NCBI GenBank assembly: GCA_035510795.1
Contig: DATKGL010000025.1
Location: 1 to 64,000, forward strand
Length of the DNA: 64,000 bases
From: DATKGL01 sp035510795
Lineage (GTDB): Bacteria; Patescibacteriota; Saccharimonadia; Saccharimonadales; UBA4665
Reading direction: 5' to 3'
The translations under genes and the position numbers were made by a program. Positions 1-7,770 of this stretch are shown here, in pieces. The first letter of the stretch is position 1. The number at the start of each line of letters is the position of its first letter. Under the pieces are notes generated by a model, which worked only from the letters and a program-made list of their open reading frames with translations, searched no databases and was not told the origin of the DNA.

Positions 1-137
1 GGTTGAAGTTTTTATTTAAATCCTTACTAGCAAGTTTACTCTGGACAGCAATTAGCAACAAGATTTTTACTACTGGGAAGTCTGCGGCAATGAGCCAAAT
101 TTTTATTATCTATAAGAATATTACATAATAATTCTGG

Positions 138-211
138 TGGGTGATGAGGGATTCGAACCCCCGACCCTCTCGGTGTAGACGAGACGCTCTAGCCAGCTGA
201 GCTAATCACCC
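138..211 (-). tRNA. tRNA-Val (anticodon UAC) with C33
   Basis: The minus strand folds into a full cloverleaf. The acceptor stem GGGTGAT pairs with ATCACCC, the D stem is GCTC/GAGC, and the anticodon stem is TCTCG/CGAGA. The T arm carries TTCGAAT. The discriminator is A, and CCA is encoded at 135-137. The seven-base anticodon loop reads TCTACAC, giving anticodon TAC (Val). Position 33, nearly always U in elongator tRNAs, is C here. The fold is otherwise normal, so the gene looks functional. Confidence 0.93.
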
Positions 212-223
212 GCGATGCTTTGG

Positions 224-304
224 TGCGCGAGAGAGGATTTGAACCTCCAAGCCTTGCGGCGCTTGCCCCTCAGACAAGTGCGTCTACCGTTCCGCCACTC
301 GCGC
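224..304 (-). tRNA. tRNA-Leu (anticodon GAG)
   Basis: This is a class II tRNA on the minus strand with acceptor GCGCGAG/CTCGCGC. The anticodon loop CTGAGGG gives anticodon GAG, and the long variable arm typical of tRNA-Leu is present. The T loop is TTCAAAT, the discriminator is A, and CCA is encoded at 221-223. It lies 12 nt upstream of tRNA-Val in the direction of transcription, so the two are probably cotranscribed. Confidence 0.95.
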
Positions 305-384
305 AAGAGCCATTATTCATAAATGAACTCTGTTATCTTACGGTCTTTCTTAAAAAAACTCAAGGTTAGGTTGGCCCATTTCGA

Positions 385-2019
385 TCAGGGTCTGGGCAGA
401 TAGTCGTACCATTTGCCTACTTTATAGCCATCTCTCAATAACGGCTTAATGCTGTCGATAGTAACCCCAATCTTGACTCCCGGATTCAATGTGCCATAGG
501 GGTCAAAAGTGCTTTTAACTCTCTGAAAAATTTCATAAATTTCCTGGCCGTAGGCTTTAGGAAGGTATGAGCCTCTTATTCGACCATCGCCTTTTTCAGC
601 AGATGGCATTCCGCCCAAACTAATTACCAAATCGTAATATTCGTCCATCAGACGAAACAGTTTCTGCCGGTCGCCGACCTGGCTGATGTCTAAATACGGC
701 TGCATGCTAAGATTGCCGTCTCCGGCGTGACCCCAAACAGCGGCCCTGACTCGGTTTCTTTCCAGCAATTCATATAACTTTGTCAGGTATTCCTCAAAAT
801 TGCTCAGCGGAACGATACCGTCATCAATAAAAGGAGTAGCGCGCAATTTACCATCGGTATGTATAGCCAAAAGTCCAGTCGACTGACGGATTTTTAGAAG
901 CTTGCTTTTTTCATTCTCGTCTTCAGCGATCTGATAATTGGTGCCATAACGCTGAAGAATTTTAGCAGCTTTTTTGACAAACTTTCTTTGCGAATGGTCA
1001 TTCGTGTCATCAAATTCTATAAATAGCAGGGCTTTCGGATAAGGTTTAACGATGACGTCCTTGAGTTGATTGGGGTTTATTTCATCAACTAGGTTCAGTA
1101 AATTCTCGTCTATTATCTCGATTAAGCTCGGAGGATTAGACATATTTCTTAGCTCAATGATGGCCGATTGGATATTTTTGTGACCATTAAACATACCAAC
1201 TAACAACGTACTTTGAGGATTGTGATGTTCTGTTTCGAGTTGAATTTCAGTGATAATCCCCAGCGTCCCTTGTGAGCCGACGAAAAGCGGCGTTAGATCA
1301 AAACCCTGTTTGTTTCTAATATCCTTGAGGTTGTAGCCGCTGGCATTTTTCGTTACTAAAAACTTCAAATCTTTGATCGGCTGATGTTTTTCTTCCAGCA
1401 AAGTATCTATGGCTCGATATATTTCGCCCTCAAAGTTGGCCAAGCCGAGCTTTTTATTTAAGTCGTGCTTGGACAATCTTCCTGTTTCAATAACTTCGCC
1501 ATTGGCGAGTACGACTCTTAACTTTTTTACGTAAGAACGCGTATCGCCATACTTGAATGACTTCTCGCCACTAGAGTTGCTAGCAACGGCGCCGCCGATC
1601 GTCGAAAACTCAATCGATGATGGGTATGGCGGCAAAAAACGTCCGTGAGTAAACAAAGTCTGCTGAAGTTTACCGTAATTTATCCCAGGCTCGACTGTAA
1701 TGATGCCGGTTTTAGTATCGAATTTATTAATCCGGTTCATGTGCGCCGGGAACACCAACATGATACCGGTGCCGATTGCTGCGCCGGATTGATCCGTTCC
1801 CAGACCTCTTGGCGTCATTGGAATTATCCGGCCACGCTCAGCCAGTTGCCATGAAAATCTGGCGATTTTCCGAATATCATTCTCGTTTTTAGGATAAACA
1901 ACCGTCGACGGAGTGACCGTGAAAATACTTGCGTCGGTCGAGAAGTACTGCAGCACATCAATAGACGTCGTGACCTCACCTCTTAAATGCTCCTGCAAAT
2001 ATTGAGCAACTTTGCTCAT
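385..2019 (-). CDS. FAD-binding oxidase (GlcD / D-lactate dehydrogenase-like)
   Basis: The 544-residue protein has the two-domain layout of FAD-linked oxidases: an N-terminal PCMH-type FAD domain (about residues 35-215) followed by a FAD-oxidase C domain. In the first, PRGLGTDQSGAA (about 70-81) is the pyrophosphate loop, and GGAVASNSSGEKS follows near 142. In the second, GHAGDGNLS near 432 matches the family motif HxGDGNxH, except that the last His is Ser. Such enzymes oxidise 2-hydroxyacids such as D-lactate or glycolate and pass electrons to an acceptor. No C-terminal iron-sulfur domain is present, so the acceptor is unknown. The substrate cannot be told from sequence. A GGAGG Shine-Dalgarno lies 10 nt before the ATG. 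The gene sits alone between tRNA genes. Confidence 0.85.
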   Translation of the reverse strand: MSKVAQYLQEHLRGEVTTSIDVLQYFSTDASIFTVTPSTVVYPKNENDIRKIARFSWQLAERGRIIPMTPRGLGTDQSGAAIGTGIMLVFPAHMNRINKFDTKTGIITVEPGINYGKLQQTLFTHGRFLPPYPSSIEFSTIGGAVASNSSGEKSFKYGDTRSYVKKLRVVLANGEVIETGRLSKHDLNKKLGLANFEGEIYRAIDTLLEEKHQPIKDLKFLVTKNASGYNLKDIRNKQGFDLTPLFVGSQGTLGIITEIQLETEHHNPQSTLLVGMFNGHKNIQSAIIELRNMSNPPSLIEIIDENLLNLVDEINPNQLKDVIVKPYPKALLFIEFDDTNDHSQRKFVKKAAKILQRYGTNYQIAEDENEKSKLLKIRQSTGLLAIHTDGKLRATPFIDDGIVPLSNFEEYLTKLYELLERNRVRAAVWGHAGDGNLSMQPYLDISQVGDRQKLFRLMDEYYDLVISLGGMPSAEKGDGRIRGSYLPKAYGQEIYEIFQRVKSTFDPYGTLNPGVKIGVTIDSIKPLLRDGYKVGKWYDYLPRP

Positions 2020-2087
2020 TAATCCCTAACCTCCATTAATTTTTTCAATCTTGGTTTCTAAATTTATCATATCACAAGCTTAACTGG

Positions 2088-2168
2088 TGCGCGGGAGAGG
2101 ACTTGAACCTCCATGGATTTCTCCGCTAGCTCCTAAAGCTAGTGCGTCTACCATTTCGCCACCCGCGC
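2088..2168 (-). tRNA. tRNA-Leu (anticodon UAG)
   Basis: The minus strand gives a class II tRNA with acceptor GCGCGGG/CCCGCGC. The anticodon loop TTTAGGA carries anticodon TAG, and a long variable arm is present. The T loop is TTCAAGT, the discriminator is A, and CCA is encoded at 2085-2087. It is a second leucine isoacceptor, close in sequence to the GAG isoacceptor at 224-304. Confidence 0.95.
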
Positions 2169-2189
2169 CTGTCGTTTATTTTACGTAAT

Positions 2190-2714
2190 TCATCTATAAA
2201 AAACTAGCTTCGCATCGCCATATGAATTTTGTTTAATTACTTCACGCCCCTCCAAAGCGAGTAAAGGAAATTTTGATGGCAGGTTTATTGCCAATAAACC
2301 ATGTTCATTTAAACGTGCCGAAAGAAGCTTGATCGTCTCAGAGTTGATGTCTTCAAAGGGAGGATCGCAAATTATTAAGTCATACCGGTCGACCGCGGCA
2401 TTTCTTAGCCATGACTCCACGCTCGCGCGCATAAGTTCAATCCGCTCGCCAATACCTAGCTGCTCCATGTTTATTACTATCACTTGCTGTGCGCGGCGGT
2501 CTTTTTCGATGGCTACAACTCTAGTTGCCCCACGGCTGATTGCCTCGAAACCAATTGCCCCGCTGCCAGCATAGACATCGAGCACCCTCAAGCCATCAAT
2601 ATCACCCAATGTATTAAATAAACCTCCTCTGATCTTTTCACTCATCGGATGTGTTTGGCGGTTTTTTGGACTGTCAAACGTTCTGCCGCTTAAGCTGCCA
2701 GCGATAACTTTCAT
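2190..2714 (-). CDS. rsmD: 16S rRNA (guanine(966)-N2)-methyltransferase RsmD
   Basis: The 174-residue protein has usual RsmD length. It opens MKVIAGSLSGRTF, followed by the family's substrate-binding segment around RGGLFNTLGD. SAM-binding motif I is LDVYAGSGAIGFEA (about 44-57). The catalytic motif is ICDPPFE near 115, the (D/N)PP(F/Y) signature of N6/N2 amino-methyltransferases. The enzyme methylates G966 of 16S rRNA on the assembling small subunit. Its ATG overlaps the stop codon of the next gene upstream (2711-3538) as ATGA, so the two are probably translationally coupled. Confidence 0.93.
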   Translation of the reverse strand: MKVIAGSLSGRTFDSPKNRQTHPMSEKIRGGLFNTLGDIDGLRVLDVYAGSGAIGFEAISRGATRVVAIEKDRRAQQVIVINMEQLGIGERIELMRASVESWLRNAAVDRYDLIICDPPFEDINSETIKLLSARLNEHGLLAINLPSKFPLLALEGREVIKQNSYGDAKLVFYR

Positions 2715-3538
2715 GACATTTTCTTGGCTAATCCGGCATCAATCAACGCGCAGCACCATATCAAAGTCACATCCTTAACGAGCAGAGGAGCCAGCTGTAA
2801 CCGAGCAACCCGGCCCAATTTAATTGTCCAGCCGCGGCGGGAAAAATTTTCATATAGTTTCATGTTCGTAACAATTGTTAGTTGTTTATCGAACCATCTG
2901 CTCAAGCCTAGACCCTTGAATTCTCCGACATCGCCGTTACAAATTTTAACTCTTTTAAAACTCATCGGTGCGATCATCGTCGCGAACCCGGTCTCAAACA
3001 TTATGTGCGTTGTATACAAACCCCGCGGGCCCCATGCTTGCCAGTTATTGGTTACTTTTCCCCGAATATTTTTACCGGGCATGATTAATTTCTGAGCCAG
3101 ACTCAACGGTCGTTTTTTCGTGTTTGAGCCCCTCAGTTGAGTGATCTTCTCGTTAAAACGAAAATGATGGGCTGGAGTCAGCCCGTCAACTAAAGCATGA
3201 GCTAGCCAGGAGGCCTCAAAAGCGCTACGCGTCATATCTCTGGCCTTCAGAGACCTCACCAATTCTTCATAATGATCACCGAGAATTACTGCCAGCCGCT
3301 TATCGTCCTTGTCTAATGGATCGACAAAATGCCAAGGTTCATCTTTCCCAGGACTTTTTAGTTTGATCCCATCGGGCCCATTTATGCCTTCAAAATATAA
3401 TATCTCTTTCGACGACGGGAAATCCTCAGAATTCTTTAGAAATGATTCTAGTCCCGCTCTTGCGACTCGGTCGATTTTCTGATGAGCTCCAACGACAGCT
3501 CCTGAGTGTTTAGAAAAAATATACAGACCAGAATACAT
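2711..3538 (-). CDS. putative zinc-dependent phospholipase C / P1-nuclease-like protein
   Basis: This protein of about 275 residues has no signal peptide I can see. Several His/Asp-rich segments resemble the zinc sites of the phospholipase C / S1-P1 nuclease fold: KHSGAVVGAHQKID near the N-terminus, EPWHFVDP, GDHYEEL, and EASWLAHALVDGLTPAHH. The last is very like the family helix pattern aWLxHxxxDxxxPxH. I therefore suggest a metal-dependent hydrolase of that fold, but the substrate and even catalytic activity are unproven. An ATG at 3538 is preferred over a TTG one codon earlier. It lies 15 nt downstream of recG and overlaps rsmD by 4 nt. Confidence 0.5.
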   Translation of the reverse strand: MYSGLYIFSKHSGAVVGAHQKIDRVARAGLESFLKNSEDFPSSKEILYFEGINGPDGIKLKSPGKDEPWHFVDPLDKDDKRLAVILGDHYEELVRSLKARDMTRSAFEASWLAHALVDGLTPAHHFRFNEKITQLRGSNTKKRPLSLAQKLIMPGKNIRGKVTNNWQAWGPRGLYTTHIMFETGFATMIAPMSFKRVKICNGDVGEFKGLGLSRWFDKQLTIVTNMKLYENFSRRGWTIKLGRVARLQLAPLLVKDVTLIWCCALIDAGLAKKMS

Positions 3539-3553
3539 CAATAATCCACTTGC

Positions 3554-5590
3554 TTAATTTAAGTTTGTTACAGCTCTGAGTTTTCCGACATGCTCAGCCA
3601 GGACACCATATTTTAACAAATTTTCTCCTGATTTGATAAATTCGCCAGCACTTTCACTGGCGGCGGCGATTAATTTATGGTCGCTTAACTCGGCGAATCT
3701 TAAATCAAGCTGACCGTGCTGGGCGACACCATAGACCGCGCCAGGTCCACGCAGTTTAAGATCTATCTCAGCCAGCCGGAAGCCGTCGTTGACTGTTTCT
3801 AGCGTAGTTAACCGGCGGCTAGGCGGATTATTATCGCTAGTAACTAGAAAACAGTATGCCTGCTGACCAGCTCTACCGACACGACCTCTTAGCTGGTGAA
3901 TTTGCGCTAATCCAAACCTCTCAGCCGATTCGATTAATATACAATTAGCATTTGGTATATCGATGCCGACCTCGACCACCGTTGTAGCAATCAAGATATC
4001 AATTTTTCGATTTAAAAAATCCTCGAGGACTTTTGTTTTCTGGGCACTAGCCATCCTGCCGTGGAGCAAGCCGAGTTTGCGATGTTTGAATTCGTGATGG
4101 CTCAGACGGTCATATACTTTCTCGGCCGACTGAGACAAATCAAAATCGTTCTCGGTTATCAAAGGACAAACAATAAATGCCTGGTTGCCTTCCTCGATCT
4201 GCTTATCAAGCATCCGGTAGGCTTGTACCCGTCCGCTATCAGAAAATATTTTAGTAATTACCGCTTTGCGGCCGACCGGTTTCTGGCTCAAGATTGAAAT
4301 ATCGAGTTCGCCATAAACTACCAGCGCCAAGCTGCGCGGGATCGGGGTAGCTGTCAGGCTCAAGACGTGAGGCATGTGGCCAGCCTTAGCCATGAGCGCT
4401 TTGCGCTGCTCAACTCCGAATCGGTGTTGTTCATCAATAATAATCAATCCCAGCCGGTCCATGTTGATCGACTCTTGGATTAATGTTTGTGTACCAATTA
4501 TCATTTTCATTTTCCCGGTAGCAATTGCTTTACGGGCTTTTGTTTTGGCGACTGTTGGCATCCCGCCCACCAGTAGGCCAACGGTATCATTGAGACCCAG
4601 CGGCTGTAAGAACCGATAGATAGTATCAGCATGTTGACGGGCTAAAATTTCTGTCGGCGCCATAAAGGCAACTTGAAAATCTTGCTTGATGGCCATGATT
4701 GCAGCCATTGCCGCAACAACAGTTTTGCCCGATCCGACATCGCCCTCTACTAACCGGTTCATTGGTTGAGTCCCTTGGAGATCTTGATATATGCGCCAAA
4801 CAACAATCCGCTGCGAGTCAGTCAGTTTAAAGGGCAGATTCTTAACAAAATTCCTGGCGAGCGTCTGACGAAACGGGATTGATAGAGATTTTTCATGTTC
4901 ATTTTCTTGTTTGTTGAGCAAACTGGCCAACATTAACTCAAAAACTTCATTAAACCCCAGTCTGGTCTCGGCTTTTTCGATATCGCTAGCCGATGAAGGG
5001 AAATGAATTTTTTCGATTGCTTCATGGTAGCCCATCAAATTATTCTTCTTTATCACTGAGAGCGGCAATATTTCCGGCATATTGCGGATTAGCGGCATGA
5101 GTTCTCTTATGATTTTTCTGATTTGCAGCGAATGAAGTCCTTTGGTCTCGCGGTAGATCGGCAATATTCTGGCCGTATTGACCGGAAAACTATTTGCCAT
5201 CTCAACACTGGGATTTATAATAGACAGCCTTTGGTGACTTAATTCAAATTTTCCGGAAATGAAGTAGTCGGCATCTTTTATGATGCTAGCCTTGCGGTAA
5301 GGTTGGTTGAACCAGATCAAGCGTACGCTGCCACTCGAGTCACTAGCGACGGCTTCGGTTACGCTGATACCTCTCCTGGCATAACGGCTGCTGACCTGTT
5401 TGATTTTTGCCTCGATTGATACCATCCCCGGTCTGATATCAGCTATTGATGTGATATGCGAGTAATCTTCATAACGGCGCGGGAAATAACTTATAAGATC
5501 AGCGGCGGAATAAATTCCCAGCCGGTTGAACTTAATCTTAAGCCCAGTCCCGACACCCTTTATTTCCTCAATTAAATTTTCTTCCGTCAT
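3554..5590 (-). CDS. recG: ATP-dependent DNA helicase RecG
   Basis: The 678 residues match RecG length. An N-terminal wedge/OB domain (about 1-200; YFPRRYEDYS near 35) is followed by an SF2 helicase core with Walker A GDVGSGKT, motif II DEQHRFG and motif III LSLTATPIPR. Motifs V and VI appear as TTVVEVGIDIPNA and HQLRGRVGRAGQQ. A C-terminal RecG segment GPGAVYGVAQHGQ is present. RecG remodels stalled replication forks and Holliday junctions, driving fork regression. It heads the short minus-strand run recG, PLC-like gene, rsmD. No strong Shine-Dalgarno is visible before the ATG. Confidence 0.97.
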   Translation of the reverse strand: MTEENLIEEIKGVGTGLKIKFNRLGIYSAADLISYFPRRYEDYSHITSIADIRPGMVSIEAKIKQVSSRYARRGISVTEAVASDSSGSVRLIWFNQPYRKASIIKDADYFISGKFELSHQRLSIINPSVEMANSFPVNTARILPIYRETKGLHSLQIRKIIRELMPLIRNMPEILPLSVIKKNNLMGYHEAIEKIHFPSSASDIEKAETRLGFNEVFELMLASLLNKQENEHEKSLSIPFRQTLARNFVKNLPFKLTDSQRIVVWRIYQDLQGTQPMNRLVEGDVGSGKTVVAAMAAIMAIKQDFQVAFMAPTEILARQHADTIYRFLQPLGLNDTVGLLVGGMPTVAKTKARKAIATGKMKMIIGTQTLIQESINMDRLGLIIIDEQHRFGVEQRKALMAKAGHMPHVLSLTATPIPRSLALVVYGELDISILSQKPVGRKAVITKIFSDSGRVQAYRMLDKQIEEGNQAFIVCPLITENDFDLSQSAEKVYDRLSHHEFKHRKLGLLHGRMASAQKTKVLEDFLNRKIDILIATTVVEVGIDIPNANCILIESAERFGLAQIHQLRGRVGRAGQQAYCFLVTSDNNPPSRRLTTLETVNDGFRLAEIDLKLRGPGAVYGVAQHGQLDLRFAELSDHKLIAAASESAGEFIKSGENLLKYGVLAEHVGKLRAVTNLN

Positions 5591-5635
5591 CGTAATTGAC
5601 TGCCTAAAATTAACTTTTGCAATAATACGGTCTAG

Positions 5636-6391
5636 CTATTTCTTGACTAAGAAAAATACACTCGGCCCAAAAAATGTCTTGGAAAGAGTTGGCTGCAGTA
5701 CACCCTCGAAGGCCAGCATCGCACTGGCAGGTAATAATTTCTTAAGAGTCGGACTGCGCAAATTCGACACGGACAAAATTCTATCAACCTTTAGGCCGGC
5801 TTCTTTTAGCTGCTTCATAACCGTATAAGGATTGTGATTAACGAAAGGCAGGCTGTCAGACTGGTTTTTATTAGTTCGTATATCTACCGGTTCGGTCGGA
5901 AAAGGCTGTCTGGAAATGAAATGTTTAATCCTGTTCCGAGCATGCATATAATTAGCAACCTCAATTATCGCCACGCCGTCATCGGTAAGCACGCGGCGGA
6001 TTTCCTTCAACTCTGGCCGCGGATCTGGCAAATGGTGCATGACTCTGACCATCATAATCAAATCGACGCTACTATCAGCAAATTCTAGCTTGTCTGCCTG
6101 CATTAACTTTCGCATGATGTCTGGATAGTCGGCAAGGTGTTTTTTTGCCAGATCCAACTGCTGCTGGCTCGGTTCAGCCAGCGTAACCGAATCAGCAAAG
6201 TCGCACAACAGACTAGTTAACCGCCCATAACCGCCACCAATATCGACAGCCTTTTTGAAGTGTTTCCCTCGCAACAGTCTGTTGATCGCCATGACTTCTG
6301 CCCGATGTTCATATTGCCGACCATCCCAGTAACTCATGTAGTTAAAGCTCGGATCATTATACTGGTCAGCTTTTTTAAGTTTTTCCGACAT
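5636..6391 (-). CDS. class I SAM-dependent methyltransferase
   Basis: The 251-residue protein has a Methyltransf_11-type Rossmann fold. Motif I is VDIGGGYGRLTSLL (about 49-62), an acidic residue follows in VTLAEPS, and motif IV is LIMMVRVMHHLPDP. The region beyond about 165 is likely a substrate cap. The substrate is not identifiable: small molecules, quinones or lipids are all possible. The start lies 4 nt after the tyrS stop, suggesting one operon, although no functional link to tyrS is evident. Confidence 0.8.
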   Translation of the reverse strand: MSEKLKKADQYNDPSFNYMSYWDGRQYEHRAEVMAINRLLRGKHFKKAVDIGGGYGRLTSLLCDFADSVTLAEPSQQQLDLAKKHLADYPDIMRKLMQADKLEFADSSVDLIMMVRVMHHLPDPRPELKEIRRVLTDDGVAIIEVANYMHARNRIKHFISRQPFPTEPVDIRTNKNQSDSLPFVNHNPYTVMKQLKEAGLKVDRILSVSNLRSPTLKKLLPASAMLAFEGVLQPTLSKTFFGPSVFFLVKK

Positions 6392-6395
6392 AATT

Positions 6396-7646
6396 TTAAC
6401 TGTTCTCGACCAATGCGGTGTTTTTCAGCACTTTGCCGCGCCTCAGCAATAGCCGGCCGCCTTTAAAATCTTGAGGCGTAAAATTATCGCGCTTAACAAC
6501 TTCATTATTTATATAAACCGATCCGTCGCTCAGAAATGTTCTGGCCTGAGACTTGGAAGTTGCCAGCCCGGCCTTCACCAAAACATCTGTGATCGTGTCG
6601 GTTTGGCTCGTCCGGATATCGCTAATCTCAGATCGAATAAGTCTCATATCGCTCCAGCTGGCCTTATCTATAGGCTTCTGGTTTGTCAAATAATCAGTAA
6701 CTTTTTTGGAATTTTCTGTCTCGGTTTTGCCGTGGACCAGAACGGTTACCGCTTCGGCGAGCCGGGCCTGAGCTATACGGGCGGCAGGTTCGGCCGAGTG
6801 CTGACGCATAGTTGACTCTACGGTCGTCTTATCGAGCTCTGTGAATATTTTTAAGTAGTCCTCAACTCTTTGATCCTCAGTGTTAATCCAGAATTGATAA
6901 AACTCAGTTGGCGAAGTTTTGGCAGGATCAAGCCAGATTGCCCCATCTTCGGACTTGCCGAATTTTTTGCCGGTCGACTTATTTACGACCAACGGCAACG
7001 TGATGGCGTTGACATTAATGCCGCGGGCCCTTCTAATTAAATCCACGCCGGAAAGACAGTTACCCCATTGATCAGCTCCGCCTAGCTGCAGTGTGCAATT
7101 ATACTTATCATACAGATACAGATAATCCATACCCTGAAGCAGCGTGTAGCTGAACTCGGCATAGCTTATACCAGGTCCAGATTCACCCAGACGCTTAGCG
7201 ATATAATCCCTCTGAATCAGCGGTGTCATACTAAAGTGCTTGCCTATATCCCTAAGAAAACTCAGCACCGTTAAGCTCTTGGTCCAATCCAGATTATTCA
7301 CCATAGTGAACTTGTAGCCGCTAAATACTTTTTTCACTTGTTTTTCGGCAGCTTTAACATTACGAGCAACTGTCGCTGGAGTTTGGAGCTCGCGTTCAGC
7401 GTCCTTGCCACCGGGATCTCCAATCAAACTAGTAGCTCCACCGGCTAGAATAATGGCATTATAGCCGTGCCGCAAAAAGCACCGGTCAAGCATCATAGCA
7501 GCTAAGTTACCAACAGTTTGGGAATCAGCCGATGCATCATAGCCGTGATAAAACACCGGCTGTTTTTTATTGTCTAGAACTTTGATATCACTGAGCGTTG
7601 TCTGGTTAATAAAACCGCGCCACTTAAGCTCTTCTGAAAGCGTCAT
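6396..7646 (-). CDS. tyrS: tyrosyl-tRNA synthetase
   Basis: The 416-residue class I synthetase charges tRNA-Tyr. It begins with the characteristic SEELKWRGFINQTT. The Tyr/ATP pocket is recognisable from GGATSLIGDPGGK (about 68-80) and QLGGADQWGN. The second ATP signature is KFGKS. A C-terminal S4 RNA-binding domain covers about 345-405. The first class I signature, HIGH in most TyrS proteins, reads TVGN in the segment DASADSQTVGNL, so both signature histidines are replaced. Everything else argues for an active enzyme. A -10 box lies 7 nt before the ATG. Confidence 0.95.
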   Translation of the reverse strand: MTLSEELKWRGFINQTTLSDIKVLDNKKQPVFYHGYDASADSQTVGNLAAMMLDRCFLRHGYNAIILAGGATSLIGDPGGKDAERELQTPATVARNVKAAEKQVKKVFSGYKFTMVNNLDWTKSLTVLSFLRDIGKHFSMTPLIQRDYIAKRLGESGPGISYAEFSYTLLQGMDYLYLYDKYNCTLQLGGADQWGNCLSGVDLIRRARGINVNAITLPLVVNKSTGKKFGKSEDGAIWLDPAKTSPTEFYQFWINTEDQRVEDYLKIFTELDKTTVESTMRQHSAEPAARIAQARLAEAVTVLVHGKTETENSKKVTDYLTNQKPIDKASWSDMRLIRSEISDIRTSQTDTITDVLVKAGLATSKSQARTFLSDGSVYINNEVVKRDNFTPQDFKGGRLLLRRGKVLKNTALVENS

Positions 7647-7653
7647 GATTTCC

Positions 7654-7659
7654 AGTATA
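7654..7659 (-). promoter_or_regulatory. -10 box of tyrS, predicted leaderless
   Basis: A TATACT hexamer on the minus strand ends 7 nt before the tyrS ATG, placing the expected transcription start at or next to the start codon. No good -35 was found at 17 nt. GGAA before the ATG could act as a weak Shine-Dalgarno if the transcript starts farther upstream. Confidence 0.5.
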
Positions 7660-7728
7660 CCCTAGCTGAATAATTGCTGAAACTCATACAAAGCTGCACA
7701 ATAAAATCGTATCGTAGTTATTTACTTT

Positions 7729-7737
7729 TGTTATAAT
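7729..7737 (+). promoter_or_regulatory. extended -10 promoter of the penicillin-binding protein gene
   Basis: TGTTATAAT is a perfect extended -10 element (TGnTATAAT). The leader is about 27 nt and contains AAAGGA at 7755-7760, a Shine-Dalgarno 10 nt from the ATG at 7771. No clear -35 is needed for this promoter class. Confidence 0.65.
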
Positions 7738-7770
7738 GTCTATCATAAGCGAGAAAAGGACCGGGAATAA

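Noticed and set aside
1..134. Gene at the left edge
   Set aside because: The stretch before tRNA-Val shows no open frame with coding character or RNA fold; it may be the downstream region of the tRNA transcript.
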